DNA from: a bacterium | Lineage (GTDB): Bacteria; Vulcanimicrobiota; Vulcanimicrobiia; Vulcanimicrobiales; SCRA01 | DNA: 64,000 nt | Reading direction: 5' to 3' | Assembly: GCA_004298675.1 (NCBI GenBank) | Contig: SCRI01000086.1 | Location: 124,001 to 188,000, forward strand | Part shown: in pieces, positions 43,432-53,271 of the stretch | How the letters are laid out: every line of letters starts with the position of its first letter | Numbering within the stretch: position 1 is the first letter of the stretch | Notes under the pieces: generated by a model | The model's database searches: none | Seen by the model: the letters and a program-made list of their open reading frames with translations, nothing else | Told to the model about the DNA's origin: nothing | Made by a program: the position numbers and the translations under genes

Positions 43432-44192
43432 CGCGCCGTGAGGCCGCCGTCGACGATCATGGCCGCGCCCACGACCGAGGCCGACTCGCTGGAGGCCAGA
43501 TAGGCGGCCATCGCCGCGATCTCTTCGGGGGTGACGAAGCGTCCGTGCGGTTGGCGCGCCTCCATGGTCTGGCGCGCCTGCGCCGGGTCGGCGTAGCCTG
43601 CGGTGATGCGTCCGATCCAGGGCGTGTCGACCGTGCCCGGAGCGATGCAGTTGATGCGGATCCCTTCGTGCACGTGGTCGATGGCGGCCGCGCGCGTCAG
43701 CGCCACCACGCCGCCTTTGGAGGCGCAGTAGGCGGCGCGATCGGGCACGCCCACGAGCCCCGCGATCGAGGCCGTGTTGATGATCGAGCCGCCGCCGCAC
43801 GCGCGCATCGCGGCGACGGCGTACTTGACACCGTAGAACGTACCCGAGAGATTGACGGCGATGACGCGCTCCCAGTCGCTCTCCGCCGTGTCGCAAACCG
43901 TCGCCGCGACGCCCACGCCCGCGTTGTTGACCATCACGTCCAGGCCGCCCCAGCGCGTCACCGCCGCGCCGACCAGCGCCTCCACCTCGGTGGCGCGCGT
44001 GACGTCGACGCGCTGGGCGAAGCACTCGCCGCCTAGCTCCCGCGCCACGCTCTGCGCCGCGGCTAGGTCGACGTCGCCCACCACCACGCGCGCCCCCTCG
44101 GCGGCGAAACGTTGCGCAATGGCGCGGCCGATGCCGGAGGCCGCCCCCGTGACGACGGCCCGGCTGCCCTCTAAGCGTCGCATCTCGCTCAT
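43428..44192 (-). CDS. SDR-family oxidoreductase
   Basis: A 254-residue NAD(P)-dependent dehydrogenase. VVTGAASGIGRAIAQ is the cofactor loop, VNNAGVG the NNAG motif, and S-Y-K catalysis fits TASIAGL plus AYCASKGG. An acidic residue after strand 2 (VVGDVDLA) favours NAD over NADP. It begins one base from the stop of the binding-protein gene, so it may be cotranscribed with that uptake/dehydrogenase set. Confidence 0.88.
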   Translation of the reverse strand: MSEMRRLEGSRAVVTGAASGIGRAIAQRFAAEGARVVVGDVDLAAAQSVARELGGECFAQRVDVTRATEVEALVGAAVTRWGGLDVMVNNAGVGVAATVCDTAESDWERVIAVNLSGTFYGVKYAVAAMRACGGGSIINTASIAGLVGVPDRAAYCASKGGVVALTRAAAIDHVHEGIRINCIAPGTVDTPWIGRITAGYADPAQARQTMEARQPHGRFVTPEEIAAMAAYLASSESASVVGAAMIVDGGLTAR

Positions 44193-44193
44193 C

Positions 44194-45456
44194 CTATGAC
44201 GGATAGACCATGTGGCAGACGGAGGCAGGCGACGAGCCGAGGCGCTCCGGCTCCTGGCGGTCGATGATGTCGAAGACGTCCTTGGGATCCGCCGCTGTGC
44301 CGTTGGCGCGCAGCTTCGCGAGCCAGACCGGCCACATCAGCGAATGATCGGCGCGGCGATAGTACGACGAGCCCTCCCAGATGGAGTGAAACTTCGCGCC
44401 CTCCAGCGTGCGGGCGATCTTCACCGCATCGGTGGATTTGCTTTGATTGATGGCCCAGAGAAGCCGGTCGGCGGCGACGTAGCCGAAGCAGCTGCGTGCC
44501 GTGGGCGGCTCGCCGTACTTCTTGCGATACTCCTCCACGAACTGGTGGCCGGGCGAGCCGGGGTCGCCCAGCACGCTATTTCCGTCGAAGTACCACTCGG
44601 CGCCCCAATAGCCAACGCGCGCTGCCGGCGGCAAGGCCCAGATGTTCTCCAGTTCCGCCGCCCAGCCCGCGGTTGGAATCTTGTCGAGCAGCCCGAACGA
44701 CTGCGCCTGTTTCATGAAGTCGACGAAGCCCAGGCCGCCCAGCGTCACGATCACGCAGTCCGGCTTCGCGGCCATGATCTTCGTGATGTAGGCGCTGTAG
44801 TCCGACGTCCCGATCGGCGTCAAGTCGTTGTTGATGACCGTGCCGCCGACCTTGCCGTTGATGTCGCCGTAGCCTTTGACGATGGCATGACCGAACGCGT
44901 AGTCGTCGGTGATCATGTACCAGCGCTTGCCGAAGAGCTTGGCGATCGAATACCCGGTGGCATGCGTCATCATCCAGGTATTGTGGCACGTCATGAAGGT
45001 GTTCCAGTGGCAGTCCTTGCCGACCGCGTCGTCGGTGTGACCGCCGCTGTCCACGAAGGCAACGCCGAGATTGTTGGCGGCCGCACCGGTGGAGAGCGTG
45101 GCCGCGCTGTTGACGGTGCCGAAGAGCGCGGAGACGTGGTCTAGCTGAACCAGCTTGCGCGCCTTCTCCACGCTTACGCCTGGGTTGTTCTGGTTATCCT
45201 CGACGACGACTTCGACTTTGCGCCCCATGACGCCGCCGCGGCGATTCCATAACTCCACCGCGAGCGCGCTCCCGCGCACGTGGTTTTGCGCGAGTGCGCT
45301 GAACGGCCCGGTGAGCTCCTCGATCTCGCCGATCCGGATGCTGTCGGCCGCCTCACCGCGGCGCGGAATGAAGGCGGGAAAGCCGCCGGCTAGAACGGCG
45401 GCGGCGCCGCCAAGCCCGCGTACCACGGCGCGGCGAGAGATAGAAGGTTGCGTCAT
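44194..45456 (-). CDS. ABC transporter substrate-binding protein, branched-chain amino acid/amide type
   Basis: A 420-residue periplasmic-binding-fold protein. The Tat-type signal SRRAVVRGLGGAAAVLAGG near the N-terminus suggests folded export. The mature part shows IRIGEIEELTGPFSALAQN, DNQNNPGVSVEKARKL and WYMITDDYAFGHAIVKGYG, as in LivJ/UrtA/AmiC-type proteins that bind amides, short acids or urea. No liv permease genes are adjacent. The ATG overlaps the upstream dehydrogenase stop. Confidence 0.87.
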   Translation of the reverse strand: MTQPSISRRAVVRGLGGAAAVLAGGFPAFIPRRGEAADSIRIGEIEELTGPFSALAQNHVRGSALAVELWNRRGGVMGRKVEVVVEDNQNNPGVSVEKARKLVQLDHVSALFGTVNSAATLSTGAAANNLGVAFVDSGGHTDDAVGKDCHWNTFMTCHNTWMMTHATGYSIAKLFGKRWYMITDDYAFGHAIVKGYGDINGKVGGTVINNDLTPIGTSDYSAYITKIMAAKPDCVIVTLGGLGFVDFMKQAQSFGLLDKIPTAGWAAELENIWALPPAARVGYWGAEWYFDGNSVLGDPGSPGHQFVEEYRKKYGEPPTARSCFGYVAADRLLWAINQSKSTDAVKIARTLEGAKFHSIWEGSSYYRRADHSLMWPVWLAKLRANGTAADPKDVFDIIDRQEPERLGSSPASVCHMVYPS

Positions 45457-46559
45457 CGAGAAAGACTCCCTTCGCTCAGAAGATGCTCCATGTGCTCGCG
45501 CGAGAGACCGCAACTCTCCGCCGCCTGCAAGATGCCTTCCCAGACGGCGTCTTCTAATGGAATGCCTTCGCGGCGCCGGCGCTCCCGCGAGCGCTGCTCG
45601 GGTCCGCCGGGCATCAGGACCTCGGTGCCGGGGACGGCGGGACGCGAACTCGTGAAGAAAGCCGCGAAGGCGCGTACCTCGTCCGTAAAGGCCCGCGCGT
45701 CCCCGAAGGCGGATGGCGCGAGGTAGATCGAGAGCATCGCATTGGTGATGCTTGGGTGGGCGCTCGCCGCGGTGCCGCCGCCGGAGAACGCCCCCGCCAA
45801 CAGCTCGCACATGAACGAGAGGCCGGAGCCCTTATGCTGTCCGAAGGCACGAATCGCACCGGGACCGTCGCGTGCATCGGCGGGCTTTCCTGGATGCGGC
45901 GTGCCATAGAGCGCCGCGGGATCGCCGGTCGTGCGCCCGTCGGGCTCCACCAGTGCGTCGGGCGGCAACGCTGCGCCACCCTTGTAGGCGACCAGCGCCT
46001 TGCCTTCGGCGACCGTGGAGGTCGCGAAGTCGAGTACGATCGGCAGTTCGCCCGTCACCGGAATGCCGATCGCAATCGGATTGGTGGACATGCGCCGCTC
46101 GACGCCGTTGAAGGGCGCCACCAAGATGCTTCCCGGCACGTTGACGAAATGGATCGAGATCAAGCCCGCGGCTGCCGCGCGCTCGGCCCACTCGCCGATG
46201 CGTCCGACGTGCGCCGTGTGACGCAGCGCGACGATCGCCATGCCCGAGGTCGTCGCCTTGCCGATGCCGAGATCGGTTGCTTGTTGCGCGATCGTCTGCC
46301 CGAAGCCGTTGTTGCCGTCGACGACGGCCAGCACGGGGGTCTCCGTGACGATCGTGATGCCGCGCCCAGCGTGAACGTCGCCGCGTTTGAGCGCGGCGAT
46401 GTAGCGCGGCACGCGGATCACGCCGTGGCTGTCATGGCCGGTGAGGTTGGTCTCGACCAGGGACTCCGCGACGCGTGCGCTCTCGACTGCGGAGCAGCCT
46501 GCAGCTTCGAAGATCGCCGCAACGGTACGGCGCAGGGCGGCCGCCTCAATGGATCTCAT
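45453..46559 (-). CDS. Malate/L-lactate dehydrogenase family (Ldh2-type) oxidoreductase
   Basis: A 368-residue NAD(P)-dependent 2-hydroxyacid or imine dehydrogenase of the non-Rossmann Ldh2 family. HDSHGVIRVPRYIAAL carries the catalytic His region, followed by VVDGNNGFGQ, ALRHTAHVGRIGEWA, and STNPIAIGIP. The genes on either side (RraA-like protein and binding protein) suggest catabolism of an imported hydroxy- or keto-acid. It overlaps the RraA-like gene by 14 bp. Confidence 0.87.
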   Translation of the reverse strand: MRSIEAAALRRTVAAIFEAAGCSAVESARVAESLVETNLTGHDSHGVIRVPRYIAALKRGDVHAGRGITIVTETPVLAVVDGNNGFGQTIAQQATDLGIGKATTSGMAIVALRHTAHVGRIGEWAERAAAAGLISIHFVNVPGSILVAPFNGVERRMSTNPIAIGIPVTGELPIVLDFATSTVAEGKALVAYKGGAALPPDALVEPDGRTTGDPAALYGTPHPGKPADARDGPGAIRAFGQHKGSGLSFMCELLAGAFSGGGTAASAHPSITNAMLSIYLAPSAFGDARAFTDEVRAFAAFFTSSRPAVPGTEVLMPGGPEQRSRERRRREGIPLEDAVWEGILQAAESCGLSREHMEHLLSEGSLSR

Positions 46560-47253
46560 CGGCGTTCTCTAACGCGGCGCGCAGCCGCGTGATATCGAAG
46601 CCGCTGCGGCGTGCCGCCTCCAAGACGACGGCCTCGCGCCGCGCGCAGAGCGCGGCGGCCGCGGGAACCTCGGCGGCAACGGTGTGCGGGATCACGACCG
46701 CCCCATGGCGATCGGCATGAATGAGATCGTTGTGCGCCACCGTCATGCCGAAAACGTTCACTTGCACGCCGAAGTCGACGGCGTGGACGTGCGCGTGGCT
46801 GGGCCCTAGCTTGCCGCCCAGCAACTGAAATCCCGGCGCGAGCGCGCCGAGGTCGCGGAACGAGCCGTTGGTAATGGCGCCCAGGCAGCCCAAGCCCTGG
46901 TGGATGGTCGAGTTGACCTCGCCCCAGAAGGCGCCGAAGCCTGGTTCGGGGTCTAGATCCTGCATGACGACGATGCTGGGGCCCGGCGGCTGCGCGACGT
47001 AGGCGTAGTAGTCGAGGCGCTTGCGGCGCGTCTCTTCCTTGGTCTGTGCCGGCGGCTCGACGGCGCGCATCGTCGCCGTGCGCGCATAGCCGACGATGGG
47101 GGCGTGTTCCGGTTCGGCGCAGACGAAGTGGTGCGTGGTGAAGCCGGTGGCGCGGCGCTGCGGCGCGACGATCTCCAGCGCATTGCAGATCGTCGGCGTG
47201 TCGAACTGCGCCAACTGCTGCAGAAGCTCGAGGGAAAGAGATTCCGCGCTCAT
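46546..47253 (-). CDS. RraA-family protein (4-hydroxy-4-methyl-2-oxoglutarate aldolase-like)
   Basis: A 235-residue trimer-type RraA fold protein. FDTPTICNALE, VGYARTATM, and GCLGAITNGSFRDL, then ADRHGAVVIP, follow the metal-dependent aldolase/decarboxylase pattern, with Arg and Asp in the GxxRD segment. It probably acts as a pyruvate aldolase or oxaloacetate decarboxylase. Start 47253 has GGGGAGAACG directly upstream; a longer upstream frame has no family support. It leads the leftward metabolic operon. Confidence 0.85.
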   Translation of the reverse strand: MSAESLSLELLQQLAQFDTPTICNALEIVAPQRRATGFTTHHFVCAEPEHAPIVGYARTATMRAVEPPAQTKEETRRKRLDYYAYVAQPPGPSIVVMQDLDPEPGFGAFWGEVNSTIHQGLGCLGAITNGSFRDLGALAPGFQLLGGKLGPSHAHVHAVDFGVQVNVFGMTVAHNDLIHADRHGAVVIPHTVAAEVPAAAALCARREAVVLEAARRSGFDITRLRAALENADEIH

Positions 47254-47287
47254 CGTTCTCCCCGCTGAAGAAGTCTGGTCGCGTAAG

Positions 47288-47312
47288 AAGTTGTCTAATG
47301 ACTTGACGACTT
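47288..47312 (-). promoter_or_regulatory. Inverted repeat, operator candidate for the RraA-like operon
   Basis: AAGTTGTC (47288-47295) and GACGACTT (47305-47312) form 8-bp arms with one mismatch around nine bases, 35 bp upstream of the RraA-like start. The inner GTCTAATGAC resembles GntR-type half-sites. No regulator gene is adjacent. Confidence 0.35.
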
Positions 47313-47711
47313 CCTGGTGCCCCTGTATGGCGCGACGTAATGCAAGATCGATGCAGCACCACTGATGCGCACTTCGATCGGCGGCGATTAGCGGACGTAG
47401 CGTTGAAGCGCAGCCCGTCCTGCCATGTGCTACGGTCCTCACGACGACGAGTACATCAGTCCTCTTCGGCAGTGTGCCGACATGGTGGCACACCAGCCTA
47501 CTATGCTGTGCGCGTGATGCGTATTAAGCGGGAACGTGTGCTCGACGTCTACTGCGAATTCTAAGACGCCTTTGTTGGACGGGGCGTTGCGGGCCTTGCC
47601 GGGATACGGGGTGCGGATTGGCGGCGAGTGGCGGCACCGAGATCGCCGCGGTGGCCCGCTTGTCGTGGCCTATCGTTAGAACGAACGTGTGTTTGATACC
47701 GACGCCGCCCA

Positions 47712-47740
47712 TTGATTCTCGAAATATAGACTGATATAAT
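47712..47740 (+). promoter_or_regulatory. CRISPR-cas operon promoter
   Basis: TTGATT (47712-47717) and a perfect TATAAT (47735-47740) lie 17 bp apart, and a TGA before the -10 makes it an extended -10 form. The region is AT-rich compared with its surroundings. Transcription would start near 47747, giving a leader of about 37 nt with AGAGGTG before the csb1 ATG. Confidence 0.75.
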
Positions 47741-47783
47741 CATTTGGAACATGGTTATACATTAGGCTGTTCAGAGGTGAAAT

Positions 47784-49001
47784 ATGCTTGATGAACTTCG
47801 AAATGCGGTTCAAGAAGCCAACGCCCTCTACTTTGTGACATTGTTGCGAGCGGATGACGCTGGCGCTCGGCGTCCGGACGACACGACCGAGCCATCGATT
47901 GTCGCCCCGGCGACGTACGCGGCGATCCCTGGGGTCCCTAACAGCGGCGGCCCTCGCGTCAATCGCGTTCGGACGCACGACCGCGCTGAGGCCCGGACCG
48001 TCCTAAGCTCAACCGGTGCTGAAGCCCACCGCCATAAGCTTGCCCTCCGCGATGCCCTCGCGGAAGACCCGGCACTTCCCTTCCCACGTGTTCACGTCGA
48101 AGGCGCGGTCGATCTCAAGGGAAAGGGCAGGCGCCCATGGGCGCTCGACATACTCGACCTTCCGCACGGCGGCTCTGATACGTATCTGCGGTGGACGAGC
48201 GAGTGGAGTGAGTTTGACCCGTTTGTCATGGGGTTCGGCCAGCTCGATCTGCGCGACGATGCTACGAGGATCTACCAGCGTTGCATCCACATGCTCCTCG
48301 TGGGCGGCTGGGCGTCGTACTATCGCGCTGCGGCTCGGATACCACGCACTCTAAGCTCTAGCATTGAAGGCATCACGATCCTGCCCAACGATACGGCCGA
48401 CGACCCTCTCGTCACGTACAAAACGCAACGTAGCGATCCTCTCATCAAGGGCACCATCGGTCTCCCTGAGGGAATGAAACCCAAAAAGAAAGACAAAGAT
48501 AAGCTCAGCGCTGAAGGCCTTGGGGATATTCCGGGTAAGCACCCTACGTCGAAGGTGCTCATTGACTACGCGGTTGCCAAGACGACGATCAGCTTCGCTG
48601 GATTGCGCCAAATCCGCTTCGCTGAAAATGGCGGGCGTTCACACGAACGTGACCTCGCTGGCCGAACCGTTGCAGCTGCGCTAGGCTTATTGATGCACGA
48701 GCTTGTTCAGCGGCACGGCTATTACTTGCGCTCTGGCTGCTCCCTAGTGCCAATCTTAGGTAAAACGTCTCGAGTACTTGTCGGTGCCGACGGCCGGGAA
48801 TCTGCATTACCGTGGGATCAGGATGCACGTCCGCGTTTGACCATCGCGAGGGAACTCTACGTTGCCGCTGTGCAGGCCGCCGAGGGAACGGGTCTGCAAT
48901 TCGACCCGGCGCGGACGTTGCATGCGGACCGTAACCTTAACGATGCCGTCTCCCATTCTACGCGTTTCGAGCGCGTCGACGAAGATGAGGGGGTCGCATG
49001 A
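47784..49001 (+). CDS. csb1: Type I-G CRISPR-associated protein Csb1 (Cas7-like backbone)
   Basis: A 405-residue protein of the Csb1/GSU0053 family, the Cas7 subunit that would polymerise along the crRNA in the Cascade-like effector. The family call rests on the pattern of the N-terminal region (RVHVEGAVDLKG, then SEFDPFVMGFGQLD), FAGLRQIRF, and the AAALGLLMHELVQRHGYYLR helix, plus the adjacent csb2 and cas3. A Lys-rich loop (KPKKKDKDK, about residue 235) could touch RNA. It leads a four-gene operon with its own promoter. Confidence 0.85.
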   Translation: MLDELRNAVQEANALYFVTLLRADDAGARRPDDTTEPSIVAPATYAAIPGVPNSGGPRVNRVRTHDRAEARTVLSSTGAEAHRHKLALRDALAEDPALPFPRVHVEGAVDLKGKGRRPWALDILDLPHGGSDTYLRWTSEWSEFDPFVMGFGQLDLRDDATRIYQRCIHMLLVGGWASYYRAAARIPRTLSSSIEGITILPNDTADDPLVTYKTQRSDPLIKGTIGLPEGMKPKKKDKDKLSAEGLGDIPGKHPTSKVLIDYAVAKTTISFAGLRQIRFAENGGRSHERDLAGRTVAAALGLLMHELVQRHGYYLRSGCSLVPILGKTSRVLVGADGRESALPWDQDARPRLTIARELYVAAVQAAEGTGLQFDPARTLHADRNLNDAVSHSTRFERVDEDEGVA

Positions 49002-50443
49002 CGACGATTGCCGCCCGTTTCCTCTCGAATCGATACGTAGCGCGGCGCTCCGACGATCTGGCATCGGCGGAATGGCCCCCTAGCCCCGATCGCCTCTATC
49101 AGGCGCTCGTCAATGCGGCCTCACGGCTCGACGTGGAAAGAGGGAAGGCGCGGGCGTGGCTCGAGTGGCTATCTGGGCAACCGGCGCCGACAATCGTCGC
49201 TGTCCCGCAAGTACAGGAGCGCACAAGACACCGACGTTATGACCCCCGTAACGCCGAGACTCGGCGGCAGGTCGTCGAGCAGGGGCGCAAGCACGTCGTC
49301 ACCTTGATCGACCAGCGTCAAGATCTGATCGATCTCGTCGATACGCCGCTCGCGCACCCCCTCGTCATCTACCACTACGCAGACCGCGTTCCTGACGACC
49401 TGATTAGTGTCGCCGATCGCGTTGCCGCGAACGTAGGCTACCTAGGTACGAGCGAATCCCCCGTACTGCTACGACTTGCCGAACCCATAGTCGGCACCGA
49501 TCATCGCACCTTCGTTCCCGATGATGACGGGGACCTGATACTGCCGACGCCGTATCCAAATCGCCTTGGTGACCTTGACGCGATGTTCGCTGATGCCTAT
49601 CGGCCGGACCGCCCAGTCTGGGCACCATCGCTGCGTATCGACGCGCGGCGTACGCGCTATGCAATCGTCGAGAATCGCAAGTCTAGACCCCGAAGTGGCG
49701 ATTACGAAGATCTCGTCGCACTTGCGTTCACCGTTGCGCCGAACGTCGATTCCCGGTTCTTCCCGGCCTTCGTCGCCGCGGTGCGTGCAGCGTACCTTCG
49801 CCGGCTTCCCGATGGGGTTCACGGGATGCTCTCAGGTCACGATCATACCGCGCCGGATCCGAGCTCTACGGCATACCCCGGTGCGCATGCTGCGTTTCTA
49901 CCGCTTGCCGACGTCAACATGCCGTATGCGAGCTCGCGACTCCGTGGCATCGCCCTGGCTCTACCGTATGCAATGGGCTATGACCCCCGCCGACAAGCGA
50001 TAGCCGCCTTCGATATCGATCACATCGTTGTCGCTGGCAGCAAGTACGAGCTGACGCCGGTCATCCCTCTCGACCGCGAGTTCGAGGCAACCAGACTCGC
50101 ACGTTACAGTCGCGTTGGCCGGACCTGGGCGACGCTGACGCCCATTCGTCTCTGGAAGATGCCCAATCGTAATGGGGGCGATGTTCCGGCGCTAGTCGCG
50201 GAGGCCATCCAGCAGACCGGCTACCCGGAACCGCGGTGGATCGAGATTGGTCCTGCGCCGTATGTGCCCGGCGCGCTCCACGTCACCGCTTACCGTCATC
50301 GATTCGAAAAGCCGTACTGGCTCGTTCACGCCCGATTCCAGTTTAGTGAGCCCGTGCGCGGACCGATGCTCGTTGGGCGAGGACGCTCGGTTGGTTTCGG
50401 CTTCTGCGGACTGGTGAACAGCGCAGGGATGCGGGTCGCGTGA
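48998..50443 (+). CDS. csb2: Type I-G CRISPR-associated protein Csb2 (Cas5-Cas6 fusion)
   Basis: A 481-residue Csb2/GSU0054 protein, a Cas5-Cas6 fusion that would process the repeat hairpin and cap the crRNA ends. The N-terminal RAMP part starts with AARFLSNRYVARR, then EWPPSPDRLYQALVNAA. The C-terminal Cas6-like part has HGMLSGHDHT, offering catalytic His candidates, and the glycine-rich loop VGRGRSVGFGFCGL. The ATG overlaps the csb1 stop (ATGA), and the gene ends in a GTGA overlap with cas3. Expected partner RNA: the hairpin repeats 4 kb downstream. Confidence 0.87.
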   Translation: MTTIAARFLSNRYVARRSDDLASAEWPPSPDRLYQALVNAASRLDVERGKARAWLEWLSGQPAPTIVAVPQVQERTRHRRYDPRNAETRRQVVEQGRKHVVTLIDQRQDLIDLVDTPLAHPLVIYHYADRVPDDLISVADRVAANVGYLGTSESPVLLRLAEPIVGTDHRTFVPDDDGDLILPTPYPNRLGDLDAMFADAYRPDRPVWAPSLRIDARRTRYAIVENRKSRPRSGDYEDLVALAFTVAPNVDSRFFPAFVAAVRAAYLRRLPDGVHGMLSGHDHTAPDPSSTAYPGAHAAFLPLADVNMPYASSRLRGIALALPYAMGYDPRRQAIAAFDIDHIVVAGSKYELTPVIPLDREFEATRLARYSRVGRTWATLTPIRLWKMPNRNGGDVPALVAEAIQQTGYPEPRWIEIGPAPYVPGALHVTAYRHRFEKPYWLVHARFQFSEPVRGPMLVGRGRSVGFGFCGLVNSAGMRVA

Positions 50444-53271
50444 GGTTCGAAGACTTCTTCAGCGCCGTGACCGGGAACACGCCGTTCGACTGGCAGCGTC
50501 GGCTTGCCGATCAGGTCACGCAGAACGATCCAGCACGCGTGAGCTGGCCAGACCTGATCGAGCTTCCTACTTCGGCAGGGAAGACGTCGATCCAACTCAT
50601 CGCGGCGTATGCGCTCGCGGTGCACCCGAACGCACATCGTCGGATCGTCTACGTTATCGACAGGCGTACCGTCGCCGACGATGCCTACGAGACCGCGCAT
50701 ATTCTCCGGGAACGGCTCAGGCGGGGCGATCCTGCCCTGGCCCCGTTTGCCGCTTCTCTTCGTTACAATGTCGGTCTGAAGTCCACGGAACCCTTGCTTG
50801 AGACACATCTCCTCCGCGGAGGTCTCGGAGAGCCGTTGGCGCGATTACGGTCCCCAATCGCGCCAACGATCCTCGTTGGAACAGTAGATCAGCTCGGGTC
50901 GCGACTTTTGTTTCGCGGTTACGGTGTCAGCGAACGCATGCGTCCGGTCGCGGCAGGACTACTCGCCTACGATACGCTCTGGATCGTCGATGAGGCACAT
51001 CTTTCCCCGGCCTTCTTGGACACCCTACGTGCCGTGCGTGCATCGGTCTTGGCATCTCCACTTCCGCACGATCGTCCACTGCACCTCATTGAGATGACTG
51101 CTACCCCGCGCAAGCGCGCCGGGCGAACCGTCTTTGCACTGGGGAGACCCGACGATCGCATCGCTCAGAGAATCAGCTGCTCTAAGCCCGCGTTGATTCG
51201 TGATCCAATTCAGACAAGAGATCTGGTTGCTGCGTTCGCAGCGCTCGTCGAGGAAGCGCTGGGATCAAAATCCTTTCGGCGCCTCGGCGTGATCGTGAAC
51301 CGAGTAGGACTGGCGCGCGAGATTTTCGATGCGCTTCGAAAGGGCGGGTCGAAAGATAGCGCAGACTATCTCTTATTCATCGGTCCGATTCGTCCGTACG
51401 ATCGTAAGTTGCTCTACGAGCGTTCTGCCGCCGTGTCTCTCAAGGCGCAGTCGCACGAGCGACGCGCCCACCCGGTAGTCGCCATCTGCACGCAGACGAT
51501 TGAGGTCGGAGCAGACATCGACTTTGATGCCTTATTCGTCCAAGCGGCACCCCTCGACGCGCTGCGTCAGCGCTTCGGTCGTCATAATCGGCTTGGCTCG
51601 AGCAACGGCACACTTGCGATTATTGTGCCAGAACTGCTCGAAAAAGTGGAGCCCATCTACGGAGATGCCACGCAGCGGACGATACGGTGGTTATGTTCGG
51701 TCGCCCAGAGGGCGTCATCGGGGCAGAAGGTCGATTTCGGCATAGCCGCCATGGACGATGTAGTGGGCCGACTCTCACCGCAAGAGCTTGAGGCGCTGTG
51801 CAGTTCGGGACCACTCGGCGAGCCGCTACATGTGCAACACGCGCGAAACCTCGCTCGCTCCACCAGCCCATGCATCGACGAGCCTGATGTCAGTATCTTC
51901 CTTCACGGAGAGCCTGCGCGTGCCGATGTCCAGCTAGTCTGGCGGGAACTCCCCAAGGACTACGATATCGGTAGGCTCTCGGAAGAGGTCAAGGATGATC
52001 TGTCGGCCGCACCACCTTGTGCTGGGGAAATGCTAAGTATCCCGGTCTATGCGGCGCGTTCCTTCCTTGAGGGTGAGAAGGCGGACGTCGCCGATGTTCC
52101 GGCAGAGTTGGAATCCACGCGTCAGGGCCGCAGGCACGGGGTTAAGGCAATCCGGTGGTCACCGGATAAGGACCAGATTGCCGCTGTTGAGCCTGATCAG
52201 ATTCGACCCGGAGATACCCTCGTGTTACCCCTAAGTGCCGGGGGCTCCGATGAGTTCGGCTGGTCCCCTGATCGTATGGACTCTGTTTCAGACCTTTCCT
52301 TAGCGGCATACTTCGCGAAAAACGGAGACAGAGTTCGAGCCGCGCGAATGAGAGTCTTGGTTGCATTTGACCCTGAGGATGGTCGCACGGTCACCGAGCG
52401 CGTCGACGATGCTCTCACGAACAAGTGTGAAAGCGGTGACGGCTTGCTCGAGCGAGAGATCGCACGTGTACTGATGCAAGTGCCCAAGGACCAACGAACG
52501 ATCCAGCTGATCCAAGCCGCAGGCGGCAACGAACATGCGTGGGTAACCTGGCGCGAGTCGGTGCGCGACGACGAAGATCCAAACGCCGACGCTAGTTCTT
52601 TCACGGTCCGCGTGGGGCTCACCGACCACTTAGAGCACGTTGCCGCCCGCGCACTCGATCTTGCGCAGCGCTGCGGGTTGCTCAAGGAGCTGTGTGAAAA
52701 GCTCTCTCTGGCTGGCCTTCTGCATGACCTCGGCAAGGCCGACGTTCGCTTCCAGACGGTACTTCGCGGGGGCGATCTCATCGGTGCGCTTCGAGCCGAA
52801 GGCCAGACGGAGAACTTGCTGGCGAAGGGCCTTCGGCGATTTGCGGGAGGGGTCCAGCGTAGCGTTGCCGTTCCAATGTCTGAACGCTGGTTCCCTGGCA
52901 TGCGCCACGAAGCGATCTCCGTGGCCATGGCTGGTGTCCAAGACCCGTTGGTCCGTCACCTCATCGGTAGTCATCACGGCTTTGGACGACCGACGTTCCC
53001 GACGATTGAGGATGCGGCGCCGCGTACAGTCCGTGCTCGAATCAACGGAGTCGCATACGAAGCTTCGAGCGACCATCATCTCAATGCGAGCGGCTGGGAT
53101 GAGCAATTTGCCGCGTTGCTCGACGATTACGGAATATGGGGCCTCGCGTATCTAGAGGCAATCTTACGCCTTGCCGACCATCGATGTTCTAGAGAAGAAG
53201 AGAGCGGGTCTGTGTTGGGGCTCCCAGAGCGGGATGGAGGAAACTCGTGCAGCTTGAGCTCGACGGTCTAG
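50440..53271 (+). CDS. cas3: Cas3 helicase-nuclease with C-terminal HD domain
   Basis: A 943-residue protein that would unwind and degrade target DNA recruited by the effector. Helicase first: Walker A LPTSAGKTS (about residues 42-50), the DEAH box in WIVDEAH (about 184), EMTATP, TQTIEVGADIDFD and LRQRFGRHNR (motif VI). The HD nuclease is at the C-terminus: TDHLEHVAARA, LLHDLGKAD (about 761-769), MRHEAISVA and LIGSHHGFG. This helicase-then-HD order is typical of type I-G. All metal ligands look intact, so interference should be active. GTG start, coupled to csb2. Confidence 0.93.
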   Translation: MRFEDFFSAVTGNTPFDWQRRLADQVTQNDPARVSWPDLIELPTSAGKTSIQLIAAYALAVHPNAHRRIVYVIDRRTVADDAYETAHILRERLRRGDPALAPFAASLRYNVGLKSTEPLLETHLLRGGLGEPLARLRSPIAPTILVGTVDQLGSRLLFRGYGVSERMRPVAAGLLAYDTLWIVDEAHLSPAFLDTLRAVRASVLASPLPHDRPLHLIEMTATPRKRAGRTVFALGRPDDRIAQRISCSKPALIRDPIQTRDLVAAFAALVEEALGSKSFRRLGVIVNRVGLAREIFDALRKGGSKDSADYLLFIGPIRPYDRKLLYERSAAVSLKAQSHERRAHPVVAICTQTIEVGADIDFDALFVQAAPLDALRQRFGRHNRLGSSNGTLAIIVPELLEKVEPIYGDATQRTIRWLCSVAQRASSGQKVDFGIAAMDDVVGRLSPQELEALCSSGPLGEPLHVQHARNLARSTSPCIDEPDVSIFLHGEPARADVQLVWRELPKDYDIGRLSEEVKDDLSAAPPCAGEMLSIPVYAARSFLEGEKADVADVPAELESTRQGRRHGVKAIRWSPDKDQIAAVEPDQIRPGDTLVLPLSAGGSDEFGWSPDRMDSVSDLSLAAYFAKNGDRVRAARMRVLVAFDPEDGRTVTERVDDALTNKCESGDGLLEREIARVLMQVPKDQRTIQLIQAAGGNEHAWVTWRESVRDDEDPNADASSFTVRVGLTDHLEHVAARALDLAQRCGLLKELCEKLSLAGLLHDLGKADVRFQTVLRGGDLIGALRAEGQTENLLAKGLRRFAGGVQRSVAVPMSERWFPGMRHEAISVAMAGVQDPLVRHLIGSHHGFGRPTFPTIEDAAPRTVRARINGVAYEASSDHHLNASGWDEQFAALLDDYGIWGLAYLEAILRLADHRCSREEESGSVLGLPERDGGNSCSLSSTV

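Larger units (their letters stand above)
47254..47783. other. 530-bp divergent intergenic region with no supported gene
   Basis: The gap separates the leftward RraA operon from the rightward CRISPR-Cas operon. It holds an imperfect inverted repeat close to the RraA start (47288-47312) and the cas promoter (47712-47740). Short open frames in the middle show no family signal. I see nothing else; the middle 300 bp may be remnant sequence. Confidence 0.6.

Noticed and set aside
47340-47564. Small open frame in the gap before csb1
   Set aside because: No ribosome site, no family pattern, and a composition unlike the neighbouring genes' codon use.
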